From the NCBI GenBank assembly GCA_947460455.1, contig CANHKG010000023.1, forward strand, positions 1 to 34,005: DNA of 34,005 bases, given 5' to 3'. Below, piece by piece: positions 8,108 to 16,099 of this stretch. The notes beneath the pieces are model-generated. The model was not told the origin of the DNA, made no database searches, and was given only the letters and a program-made list of their open reading frames with translations. The stretch comes from Rhodospirillales bacterium (GTDB taxonomy: Bacteria > Pseudomonadota > Alphaproteobacteria > Acetobacterales > Acetobacteraceae). The position numbers and the translations under genes are program-made. The number at the start of each line of letters is the position of its first letter. Position 1 is the stretch's first letter.

Positions 8108-8989
8108 ATGGTTCTGCGCATTGTCCTGTTCGCCATGATGGCCCTCGGCCTGGGCGGCTTCGGCATCATCGCCTGGGTCTCCACGCGCCAGCCCCCCGCC
8201 GCCGTGGCGCAGGCCAAGCCGGAGCCGGAAGCGGCGGCCGAGGTCAAGCCGGAGCCGCCGAAGCCCGTGGTGAAGCAAACCGTGCTGGTGGCCGGCCGCC
8301 CGCTGCGCGCCGGCTCGCTGCTGAAGCCGGAGGAGATCACCGTCCGCGAAGTGCTGCAGGACGGCCTGCCGGATGGCGCGAGCGCCGATACCGCGCAGAA
8401 CCGCCAGGCCCTGGTGGGCGCGATGGTGCGCCGCCCGGTGGCCGTGGGTGAACCGTTGCTGATGGGCGACATCATGCGCCCCGGCGACCACGGCTTCCTG
8501 GCAGCGGTACTTTCGCCCGGCATGCGGGCCATCACCATCGGCGTGGATGCCGTCAGCGGCACCGCCGGGCTGATCTGGCCCGGGGACCGGGTGGACGTGA
8601 TCCTGACCCAGGCGCTGGAGGATGCCTCCGTTCCCCTGGGCCGGCGCATCTCGGCCGAGACGGTGCAGCGCAATGCCCGCGTGATCGCGATCGACCAGCA
8701 GCTGGTGCAGGGCACGCTGCCGGGCAGCGCCGAAGGCAACAGCGCGCGCACCGTTACACTGGAAGTCACGGGCAGCCAGGCGCTTCAGGTGCAGGTCGCG
8801 GCGCGAATCGGTAAACTTTCCCTTAGCGTGCGGTCCTCGGACACCTCCGAGTCTGGGAACGACGCGCAGTCGGTGGTTTTCGCCGCCGATATCTCCGCCG
8901 CCTTGGCGCGTCAGCCGACCCAGCTTCGGACGGATGTCATCCGCGTGCACTCCGGCACGTCCGAAAGCAAGGAGTACAAGGTCAAATGA
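8108..8989 (+). CDS. cpaB: Flp pilus assembly protein CpaB/RcpC
   Basis: A 293-residue protein with one N-terminal membrane segment (VLFAMMALGLGGFGIIAWV) and a periplasmic part. A Pro/Glu/Lys-rich linker at about 32-55 is followed by a SAF-type domain (VAGRPLRAGSLLKPEEITVREV) and the RcpC/CpaB C-terminal region with GMRAITIGVDAVSGTAGLIWPGDRVDVI. It is believed to associate with the secretin in the periplasm. Its stop overlaps the cpaC start by 4 bases (ATGA), so translation is probably coupled. Confidence 0.9.
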   Translation: MVLRIVLFAMMALGLGGFGIIAWVSTRQPPAAVAQAKPEPEAAAEVKPEPPKPVVKQTVLVAGRPLRAGSLLKPEEITVREVLQDGLPDGASADTAQNRQALVGAMVRRPVAVGEPLLMGDIMRPGDHGFLAAVLSPGMRAITIGVDAVSGTAGLIWPGDRVDVILTQALEDASVPLGRRISAETVQRNARVIAIDQQLVQGTLPGSAEGNSARTVTLEVTGSQALQVQVAARIGKLSLSVRSSDTSESGNDAQSVVFAADISAALARQPTQLRTDVIRVHSGTSESKEYKVK

Positions 8990-10485
8990 CACGCCGGCTC
9001 CGTCTCGGCTTCCTGCTCGCCACGCTCGTGGCGGCGGCAGGCCTGGGCGCCGCATCGCGGGAGGCCATCGCCCAGGCCCCCGCCGTCCAGGCTCCTGCCG
9101 CCCAGCTTCCCGTGCCCCCCGCCGCCGTGGCACCGCCCGCCGTGGCGCCTGTGGTGGCCCGCGTTCCGCGCCAGACGCTGCGCTATGAATCCGGCACCGG
9201 CGGCATCGTGAACCTGCCCGCCCCCGCGGCGAACGTGTTCGTGGCCGATGCCAAGATCGCCGAGGTGCGGCCCGCCAGCGCCACCACGCTGTTCATCTTC
9301 GGCGTGGGCGCCGGGCGCACCACGGTGGCCGCGGTGGATGCCGCCGGCGTCTCCATCGCGGAATACGACGTGTTCGTGCGCCCGCCGGTCTATGCCGCCA
9401 CCGAGGCGCAGGCGACCATCGCGCGCGTGCTGCCCGGCGCCACCATCCGCGTCTCGCCCCAGCCCAAGGGCCTGATGGTCAGCGGCACCACCGGCAGCCC
9501 GGAGGAAGCGGCCCGCGCCGTGGCCATCGCCCGCGGCTTCCTGGCCGACGGCCAGGTGGTGGACGACCAGATCTCCGTCACCGGCGGCACGCAGGTGATG
9601 CTGCGGGTGCGCATCGCGGAAATCCAGCGCTCCGTCACCCGCAACCTGGGCATCGACTGGCAGGCGCTGGGCGTGATCGGCAGCATCGCGCGGCTGCCGG
9701 CGCTGACGCTGAACGCCAATGCCGCCCCCGGCTTCGCGGGCCAGCTCGCCCAGGGCATGTCCTTCAACGGGCTGATCGACGCGCTGGCGCAGGACAATTT
9801 GGCCCGCGTGCTGGCGGAGCCGAACCTCACCGTGCTCAGCGGCCATTCCGCCAGCTTCCTGGCAGGCGGCGAGTACCCGATCCCGGTTGGCCAGAACAAC
9901 GGCATGATCTCGATCGAGTTCAAGAAGTTCGGCGTGAACCTCACCTTCCTGCCCACGGTGCTGAGCGATGGGCGGATCAACATGAAGGTCGCCCCGGAGG
10001 TGAGCCAGCTGTCGGACGACAACGCCGTGCAGCTGGTGGCCGCCGGGCTCAGCTTCCGCGTGCCGGGCCTTACCGTGCGCCGGGCCGAAACGGTGGTGGA
10101 GCTGGGCAGCGGCCAGAGCTTCGCCATCGCCGGGCTGCTGCAGGATTCGCTGCGCCAGGCCGACAAGTCCCTGCCGGGCATCGGCGAGGTGCCGATCCTG
10201 GGCGCGCTGTTCCGCTCCGACCGGTTCCAGCGCAACGAGACGGAGCTGGTGATCCTGATCACCCCCTTCGTGGTGAAGCCGGTGAACGACCCCAACCAGC
10301 TGCGCATGGCCGGCGACAACTACACCGTGCCGAACGACCGCGACCGGCTGCTGATGATGCGCCAGACCGGCGGCCCACCGGCCGCGCCCGCCACCCTGCC
10401 CGGCGCCGCCCCGGCCCCTGTGCTGGTGCCGATGCCGCTTTCCCCGCCCGGCCGCCCCGGCCGCCCCGGCTTCATCCTTCAGTGA
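8986..10485 (+). CDS. cpaC: Flp pilus secretin CpaC/RcpA
   Basis: A 499-residue outer-membrane secretin through which the pilus exits. It has a signal peptide (about 1-27), a Pro/Ala-rich linker, an N-terminal pilus-formation domain (about 60-135), a BON-like segment (about 135-200) and the secretin core from about 205 to 430. Typical secretin phrases are VLAEPNLTVLSG, FLAGGEYPIPV, VVELGSGQSFAIAGLL and LPGIGEVPILGALFRS, ending with ELVILITPFVV. The last 60 residues are a Pro-rich tail. It overlaps cpaB by 4 bases, and the next gene starts within or just after its stop. Confidence 0.95.
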   Translation: MTRRLRLGFLLATLVAAAGLGAASREAIAQAPAVQAPAAQLPVPPAAVAPPAVAPVVARVPRQTLRYESGTGGIVNLPAPAANVFVADAKIAEVRPASATTLFIFGVGAGRTTVAAVDAAGVSIAEYDVFVRPPVYAATEAQATIARVLPGATIRVSPQPKGLMVSGTTGSPEEAARAVAIARGFLADGQVVDDQISVTGGTQVMLRVRIAEIQRSVTRNLGIDWQALGVIGSIARLPALTLNANAAPGFAGQLAQGMSFNGLIDALAQDNLARVLAEPNLTVLSGHSASFLAGGEYPIPVGQNNGMISIEFKKFGVNLTFLPTVLSDGRINMKVAPEVSQLSDDNAVQLVAAGLSFRVPGLTVRRAETVVELGSGQSFAIAGLLQDSLRQADKSLPGIGEVPILGALFRSDRFQRNETELVILITPFVVKPVNDPNQLRMAGDNYTVPNDRDRLLMMRQTGGPPAAPATLPGAAPAPVLVPMPLSPPGRPGRPGFILQ

Positions 10486-10511
10486 GCAAAACCCCTCCTG
10501 TGAGCACCCCC

Positions 10512-10832
10512 ATGAGCCGCACCCGCAAGATGCGCGTCGCCCCGCTCGCCCTGATGGCCCTCGCGGGCGCGCTGGCCGGCTGTTCCGCCACCGACCCCTA
10601 TGAAAAGGCGGGGATCTGGCGGCCCAGCGGGGTGAACGAGGCCAATATCGCCGCCCAGGTGGCCAACCCGGCCGACCTGGTGCGCGGGCGCGGCGAAACC
10701 GGCGGCACCGTGCGCAGCGGCGGCCCGGCGGTGGAGCGGATGTGGCAGGGCGGGCCCGCCCAGCGGACGCAGGGCCAGGGTGCCCAACCCGGCGGCGGCG
10801 CCCGTGCCGGCGCGCAGGACGCGACCCGCTGA
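10512..10832 (+). CDS. Minimal CpaD-like pilus lipoprotein
   Basis: A 106-residue predicted lipoprotein: basic start, hydrophobic stretch and lipobox LAGCS, with Cys near residue 22. The segment NEANIAAQVANPADLVRGRG resembles the conserved C-terminal motif of CpaD proteins, which are usually about twice as long. The N-terminal CpaD domain appears to be missing. The tail is Gly/Gln-rich. The start is uncertain: GTG 10482 overlaps the cpaC stop and GTG 10500 is also in frame; ATG 10512 gives the most normal signal peptide. The stop TGA overlaps the cpaE ATG by one base. Position between the secretin and cpaE matches cpaD. Confidence 0.75.
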   Translation: MSRTRKMRVAPLALMALAGALAGCSATDPYEKAGIWRPSGVNEANIAAQVANPADLVRGRGETGGTVRSGGPAVERMWQGGPAQRTQGQGAQPGGGARAGAQDATR

Positions 10833-12094
10833 TGTCCGAGGTCATCGCACGCTCCGCCAACGGGGATACCGGCCTGGGCGCGGTGCGCCACGACCGGCCG
10901 CAGATCATGACCTTCCTGGCCGATGCGCATACCGAAGCCGCGGTGCGCGATGGCCTGGCCGACCTGCTGCTGGAAACCGCAGACATGCGCCGCGGCGGCA
11001 TCCGCGCCGGCATCGCCGCGCTGCAGAAGGTGAAGACCCCGCGCATCCTGGTGGTGGACGTCTCCGGCGAGGATGAGCCGCTGGCCGCCCTCGGCGCGCT
11101 GTCGGAAGTGGTGGAACCGGATGTCTGCGTGCTGGTGGTGGGCGATATCCACGACATCACCTTCTATAGAGAGGTAACGCGCGGCCTGGGCGCGATGGAA
11201 TACCTCGCCAAGCCGCTGACGCGCGACATCGTGGCGCGGCATTTCGGCCCCTTCGTGCGCGGCCAGTCCGGCCGGGCCGGCGTGGTGCTGGGCGGGCGGA
11301 TGATCGCCTTCACCGGCGCGCAGGGCGGTGCCGGCACCTCCATGCTGGCGGCCAACCTCGCCTGGCACCTGGGTGCGGAGCGGCATCGCCACACCGTGCT
11401 GCTGGATGCCGACCTGCATCGCGGCACCGGCGCCTTCCTGCTGAACACCGCCCCCAGCGGCGGCCTGCAATCCGCGCTGGAAACGCCGGAACGCATCGAT
11501 GCGCTGCTGGCCGAGCGCGCCGCCCAGCCGGTATCCGACCGTCTGCACGTGCTGGCCAGCGACGTGCCGCTGATGGACGCACCCGTCTATGCCGATGGCG
11601 CCGCGGCCTCGCTGATGTCCGCCCTGCGCAAGCGCTATAACTTCGTGGTGGCCGACGCGCCGTTCAACGGCATGGCCTTCAGCCGCGACCTGATCCGCCA
11701 GGCTAACCAGCGCGTGCTCGTGCTGCTGCCCAGCCTGGTCTCCATCCGCGACTCGCTGAAGCTGCTGGGCCTCAAGGCCGGCCCGGACCAGACCGACCGC
11801 CCGGTGCTGGTGCTCAACCGCCTGGGCATGCCCGGCGGGCTGCAGCGCCGCCAGGTGGAGGAAACCCTGGGCATGAAGATCGACGTGGCCATCCCCGACC
11901 TGCCTCGCGTGGTCGCCAATGCCGTGAACCTGGGCGAGCCCGCCGCCGCCGCCCGCAGCCCGCTGCGCACCGCGATCATGGAGATCACCACGCTCTGCGC
12001 CGCCAGCGGCCTGCTGGACCAGGGCAAGCGCTCCTCCGATGGCGCCGAAGCCCCGGCCAAGCGCGGCTGGCGCCTGTTCGGCGGCCGGAAATGA
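10832..12094 (+). CDS. cpaE: CpaE/TadZ-like pilus assembly ATPase
   Basis: A 420-residue protein with an N-terminal pseudo-receiver-like region (about 25-150; ILVVDVSGEDEP, VLVVGDIHD, MEYLAKPLTRD) and a C-terminal MinD/ParA-like domain from about 155. The P-loop reads GAQGGAGTSM, lacking both signature lysines of KGGxGKT; this loss is common in TadZ/CpaE proteins. LLDADLHRGTGA is the switch region. These proteins localise the pilus machinery at the cell pole. The start ATG at 10832 overlaps the preceding stop (TGATG). The C-terminus is basic (RGWRLFGGRK). Confidence 0.92.
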   Translation: MSEVIARSANGDTGLGAVRHDRPQIMTFLADAHTEAAVRDGLADLLLETADMRRGGIRAGIAALQKVKTPRILVVDVSGEDEPLAALGALSEVVEPDVCVLVVGDIHDITFYREVTRGLGAMEYLAKPLTRDIVARHFGPFVRGQSGRAGVVLGGRMIAFTGAQGGAGTSMLAANLAWHLGAERHRHTVLLDADLHRGTGAFLLNTAPSGGLQSALETPERIDALLAERAAQPVSDRLHVLASDVPLMDAPVYADGAAASLMSALRKRYNFVVADAPFNGMAFSRDLIRQANQRVLVLLPSLVSIRDSLKLLGLKAGPDQTDRPVLVLNRLGMPGGLQRRQVEETLGMKIDVAIPDLPRVVANAVNLGEPAAAARSPLRTAIMEITTLCAASGLLDQGKRSSDGAEAPAKRGWRLFGGRK

Positions 12095-12140
12095 CCAGCG
12101 GCGGCGCTGAAGGACACAGCATGGCGAACGGAGGACAGCA

Positions 12141-13541
12141 GTGAGTTTCAGTGCCGCCGGATTTGGCCGCCGCCGCAGCACGGCCGATATGCCCGTGGCC
12201 GCCGCCGCCGCCGCGGTGCCGGAGCGCAGCATCAACGTGACCACCGCCGCGCAAAGCGCGCCCCCGGAGGCGATCGCGGAGCTGCGCGTGCTGTGCCTCG
12301 CCCGGCTGGAACCCTCCGCCGTGGCCGCGCTGACACCGGAGCGGCTGGCCACCGAGGTGGAGCGCCTGATCAGCGAGATCGCCACCGACCGCCGCGTTCA
12401 TCTCAACGCCGTCGAGCAGCGCATGCTGGCGATGGAGCTGGTGAACGACATGCTCGGCCTCGGCCCGCTGCAGCCGCTGCTGGATGATGAGCGCGTGGCG
12501 GACATCATGGTGAACGGCCCGAACAAGGTGTTCGTGGAACGCGGCGGCAAGGTGGAGCTGTCGAACGTGAAGTTCCGCGACGAGGCGCACCTGGCCGGCA
12601 TCTGCCAGCGCATCGCCGCCGGCGTCGGCCGCCGCGTGGACGAGGCGAGCCCGATGGTGGACGCCCGCCTCAAGGATGGCAGCCGCGTCAACATCGTCTT
12701 CCCGCCGCTGGCGCTCGATGGGCCCAGCATGTCCATCCGCAAGTTCAGCAAGAAGCCGATCGATTTCGAGCGGCTGGTGGGCTTCGGCGCGCTCACCCGG
12801 CCGGTCGCCAAGATCCTGTCGCTCGCCTCCGCTTCGCGCCTCAACATCATCATCTCGGGCGGCACCGGCTCCGGCAAGACCACCATGATGAACGCGCTCT
12901 CCCGCCTGATCGAGGAGCGTGAGCGCGTGATCACGGTGGAAGACGCCGCCGAGCTGCAGCTGCAGCAGCCGCACGTGGTGCGCCTGGAAACCAGGCCGAT
13001 GAGCCTGGAAGGCCGCGGCGAGATCACCCAGCGCGACCTGGTACGCAACGCGCTGCGCATGCGGCCCGACCGCATCATCATCGGCGAGGTCCGCGGCGGC
13101 GAGGCGTTCGACATGCTGCAGGCCATGAACACGGGCCATGACGGCTCCATGTCCACCATCCACGCCAACACCACGCGCGACGCACTGATCCGCGTGGAGA
13201 ACATGGTCCAGATGGGCAATATGGGCCTGCCCTCGCGCGCCATCCGGGTGCAGATCGTCAGCGCCGTGAATCTGATCGTGCAGGTGGAACGCCAGCGCGA
13301 CGGCGGCCGCCGGGTAACGCAGGTGACCGAGATCTGCGGCATGGAAGGCGATGTCGTGCTGATGAACGACATCTTCCAGTTCGTGATGGACGGCGAGAAC
13401 CACGAGGGCCGGATCGTCGGCCACTACAAGGTGAGCAAGGCGCGCCCGGCCTGCTACGGCCGCCTGACCTATTTCGGCTACGACCGCGAGTGGATGGCAG
13501 CGCTCGACGAGGCGGCGGAGATGGAACGTGCCCGGAACTGA
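12141..13541 (+). CDS. cpaF: Pilus assembly ATPase CpaF/TadA
   Basis: A 466-residue secretion ATPase of the VirB11/PulE family that powers Flp pilus extension and retraction. It has the N-terminal helical domain (LGPLQPLLDDERVADIMVNG), Walker A GGTGSGKTT near residue 240, the acidic box ITVEDAAELQL, Walker B RIIIGEVRGGEA, and the His box TGHDGSMSTIHAN. Length is typical. The GTG start at 12141 has a strong GGAGGA ribosome site 5 bases upstream. It acts as a cytoplasmic hexamer at the inner membrane with the TadB/TadC platform encoded next. Confidence 0.96.
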   Translation: MSFSAAGFGRRRSTADMPVAAAAAAVPERSINVTTAAQSAPPEAIAELRVLCLARLEPSAVAALTPERLATEVERLISEIATDRRVHLNAVEQRMLAMELVNDMLGLGPLQPLLDDERVADIMVNGPNKVFVERGGKVELSNVKFRDEAHLAGICQRIAAGVGRRVDEASPMVDARLKDGSRVNIVFPPLALDGPSMSIRKFSKKPIDFERLVGFGALTRPVAKILSLASASRLNIIISGGTGSGKTTMMNALSRLIEERERVITVEDAAELQLQQPHVVRLETRPMSLEGRGEITQRDLVRNALRMRPDRIIIGEVRGGEAFDMLQAMNTGHDGSMSTIHANTTRDALIRVENMVQMGNMGLPSRAIRVQIVSAVNLIVQVERQRDGGRRVTQVTEICGMEGDVVLMNDIFQFVMDGENHEGRIVGHYKVSKARPACYGRLTYFGYDREWMAALDEAAEMERARN

Positions 13542-13573
13542 GCCCAGCACGCCGCAGCGGACAGGGGGGCGAC

Positions 13574-14542
13574 ATGGCCGCCGATAACCGGATCTGGCTG
13601 CTGCTCGGCGCGCTGGTGATGCTCATCGGCATGATCGCCACCGGCTTCTCGATCATCGCCGAGCGCAAGCGGCTCGACCGGCTGAAGCGCCGGCTGGCAG
13701 AGATCGCCGGGGAGGAAGAGGACGACAAGCCGCAGGAGATGCGCATGCGCATCACCCGGGTGGAAACCTCGGAGGACAAGGGCTGGATGCGCAAGGCGAT
13801 GGGCGTGTTCGGCTTCGACCCCGCCCATGCCAGCCACTACCCGGTGCCCTGGCTGATCGTGCTGGTGCTGGCCCTGCTGCTGGCACGCCTGGTGGCCGGC
13901 ATCCTCACCATCGTCGCCGGCGACATCGCCTTCTTCTTCATCCCCGTGGTGTGGGTGTTCCTGGCGCGCGCCTTCTTCAACTGGGTGGATGAGCGCCGGC
14001 GCCAGCTGCTGCGCAACCAGATGCCGGATGCGCTTTCCATGATCGTGCGCTCCGTGCGCGTGGGCATTCCGGTCAGCGAGGCGATGCGCCACGTCGCCCG
14101 CCAGTCCCAACCGCCCACCGCGCCGGAGTTCGAACGCATCGCCAGCGACCTCAGCATCGGCACGCGGCTCGACCTTTCCCTGAAGGCCATGGCGCAACGT
14201 GCTGGTCTTCCTGAATATCAGTTCTTCGCCACCGCGCTCTCGCTGCAATCCCAGACCGGCGGCGGGCTGACCGAGACGCTGGAGAACCTGGCCGACGTGA
14301 TCCGCAAGCGCGTCGCCCTGCGCTCCAAGGCCTACGCTTTGGCGTCGGAGGCGCGCACCAGCGCCATGGTGCTGGCCGCCCTGCCCTTCGTCTCCGGCCT
14401 CGGCCTCGCCGTGCTCAGCCCCGCCTATATCGGCGTGCTCTTCATCGAGGAGTCCGGCCGCAACCTGCTGGGCATCGCGCTGCTGTCGCTCTCCACCGGC
14501 ATCCTGGCCATGCGCATGATCATCCGGACCAGCCTCAAATGA
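13574..14542 (+). CDS. tadB: Pilus platform protein TadB
   Basis: A 322-residue inner-membrane protein with a T2SSF domain. An N-terminal membrane segment (about 8-28) is followed by a charged cytoplasmic region, two hydrophobic segments near 100-145, the T2SSF core (MPDALSMIVRSVRVGIPVSEAM and LSLQSQTGGGLTETLENLADVIRKR) and C-terminal membrane segments. The start at 13574 follows a G-rich ribosome site; an open frame to 13490 overlaps cpaF and was not used. It overlaps the TadC gene by 4 bases (ATGA), as expected for a two-subunit platform. Confidence 0.93.
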   Translation: MAADNRIWLLLGALVMLIGMIATGFSIIAERKRLDRLKRRLAEIAGEEEDDKPQEMRMRITRVETSEDKGWMRKAMGVFGFDPAHASHYPVPWLIVLVLALLLARLVAGILTIVAGDIAFFFIPVVWVFLARAFFNWVDERRRQLLRNQMPDALSMIVRSVRVGIPVSEAMRHVARQSQPPTAPEFERIASDLSIGTRLDLSLKAMAQRAGLPEYQFFATALSLQSQTGGGLTETLENLADVIRKRVALRSKAYALASEARTSAMVLAALPFVSGLGLAVLSPAYIGVLFIEESGRNLLGIALLSLSTGILAMRMIIRTSLK

Positions 14543-15477
14543 ACCATCCCGTGCTGTTCAGCGTCGCCTTCGTCCTCACCCTGGCCATGGTGCTCACCGG
14601 CCTGGCGCTGATGCGCCACGCGCGGCGGGAGGAACGGCTGCGCATGCGGCTGCGGATGGCCAACGGCACCTATGTGGCCCACGCCGCCAACGGCCCCGCC
14701 ACGCCGCAGGCCGGCCAGATGCTGGCGCGGATGGTGGCCGGGATCGGCGGACGCATCGCCAATTCCGGCGTGCTGTCGCGCAAGACGGTGGAGGAGCTGG
14801 AGAAGGCGCTGGCGGTGGCCGGCATGTCTGGCCGGCACGCGCTGGGCCTGTTCATCGGCTGCAAGATCCTGCTGCTGATCGGCCTGCCGCTGGTGGCCGT
14901 GGTGGTCACGCAGCAGCTGGACCTGGACCAGATGCTCTCCAACCTGCTGCCCGCGGCCGCCGCCGTGTTGGGGCTGGTAGGGCCAGACATGGTGGTGCGG
15001 CGCCTGCGCGACACCTACGTGAAGAAGGTGGAAGCCAGCCTGCCCGATGCGATGGACATGCTGCTGATCTGCACCCAGGCCGGCCTGCCGCTGGAACCCG
15101 CACTCACCCGCGTGGCGCAGGAGATCGCCGAGGCCCACCCGCAGATCGCCTGGGAGTTCGAGCAGACCGTGCAGGAGCTGCAGATGAGCTCCGACGTGCG
15201 GGTGGCGCTGACCAACCTGGGCGAGCGCACGGGGCTGGAGAGCATCAAGCGCCTGACCACCACGCTGATCCAGACCATGCAGTACGGCACCCCGCTGGGC
15301 GAGGCGCTGCGCCAGCTGGGCGGCGAGATGCGGCAGGAGACGCTGATCCGCTTCGAGGAGAAGGCCGCCCGCCTGCCGGTGCTGCTGACGCTGCCGATGG
15401 TGGCCTTCGTGCTGCCCTGCATCTTCATCGTGGTGGCCGGCCCCGCCGGGCTGCGCCTGGTGGCGGCGTTCAACTGA
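14539..15477 (+). CDS. tadC: Pilus platform protein TadC
   Basis: A 312-residue inner-membrane T2SSF protein, partner of TadB. It has an N-terminal membrane segment (about 5-25), a hydrophobic pair near 105-155, the core LPDAMDMLLICTQAGLPLEPAL and TLIQTMQYGTPLGEALRQLGGEMRQ, and a final hydrophobic segment ending in a short tail. It is the last recognisable assembly gene of the locus; no TadD, TadE/F or TadG gene follows before the long noncoding region. Confidence 0.93.
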   Translation: MNHPVLFSVAFVLTLAMVLTGLALMRHARREERLRMRLRMANGTYVAHAANGPATPQAGQMLARMVAGIGGRIANSGVLSRKTVEELEKALAVAGMSGRHALGLFIGCKILLLIGLPLVAVVVTQQLDLDQMLSNLLPAAAAVLGLVGPDMVVRRLRDTYVKKVEASLPDAMDMLLICTQAGLPLEPALTRVAQEIAEAHPQIAWEFEQTVQELQMSSDVRVALTNLGERTGLESIKRLTTTLIQTMQYGTPLGEALRQLGGEMRQETLIRFEEKAARLPVLLTLPMVAFVLPCIFIVVAGPAGLRLVAAFN

Positions 15478-16099
15478 ACCAGCGCCGATCGTCACCGTGA
15501 ACACCGTCCGGCCCGCGTGAATTCCCTCCCCGTCACGCTGCCCGGCAGCGCCATGCCGGCAGGCACGGAGATACTCGATCGCCCGCGCGGCGGCGTGATT
15601 CCCCGCCCCACCCGCCACCGTGGGCCGATGCCCGGCGATCCCGCAAAATGCGATTCACGTTCACGAAATATCTTGTGAATGCGGTCACTTACCGTTGCAT
15701 TCTCCGGCCGCCCCGCAGCCCCGAAAATGTTCGCGCCACCGCCCCGCCCCGCGAATTCCTTAACAACTTGTGAATCCAGGTACAGAGTCACGCGTCAGTA
15801 GTACATTAGCGTGAATTTGATTCTCTTTGCGCGCGGCGGCGCGGAAACTAAATTGAAAGAAAGCGTTCTTGTTAAGAACCAATCTGGATGATTCTGGAAC
15901 AGGCGGTCGTTTCCACGACTCAAGGTTTTATGATTCTCCAAGAACAAGGTTGATTCAAGTTTGACTCAAGCACGATTCAGACCGCCGTTTCTGCCGGGAT
16001 CACGTGCGGAAACAAGCAATTACCGAAAAATTAACAGGGAAGGGCTTCTCTTTCACGTCAACTGATGTTACTTTTTACCGGCCAACCGGGATGCGCAGA
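15478..16099 (+). promoter_or_regulatory. Long noncoding control region dense in GANTC and GTGAAT sites
   Basis: This 622-base gap is AT-richer than its surroundings and has no convincing gene. Ten GANTC sites lie in 15652-15978 (15652, 15772, 15785, 15819, 15890, 15917, 15932, 15952, 15963, 15974). GTGAAT occurs at 15517, 15675, 15770 and 15811, with ATTCAC at 15653; TTCAC-N10-GTGAA at 15660-15679 is a perfect dyad. It precedes the LuxR-type regulator. Control by DNA methylation or by a dimeric regulator is inferred. Confidence 0.5.
16020..16035 (+). promoter_or_regulatory. Candidate CtrA box
   Basis: TTAC, 7 bases, then TTAAC: one mismatch from the CtrA consensus TTAA-N7-TTAAC. It lies about 65 bases before the chosen start of the LuxR-type regulator. 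If the GTG at 16004 were the true start, it would be inside the gene. Confidence 0.35.

Noticed and set aside
7397-11160. Long minus-strand frames over cpaA-cpaC (578 and 749 codons)
   Set aside because: They oppose clear pilus genes and read as His/Arg/Gly-rich shadow translation.
10832-12094. Loss of P-loop lysines in CpaE as a sign of gene decay
   Set aside because: CpaE/TadZ proteins often have atypical P-loops and the rest of the protein is intact.
15492-15791. A 99-codon minus-strand frame in the long noncoding region
   Set aside because: No ribosome site, no recognisable motif, and it overlaps the GANTC and GTGAAT clusters.
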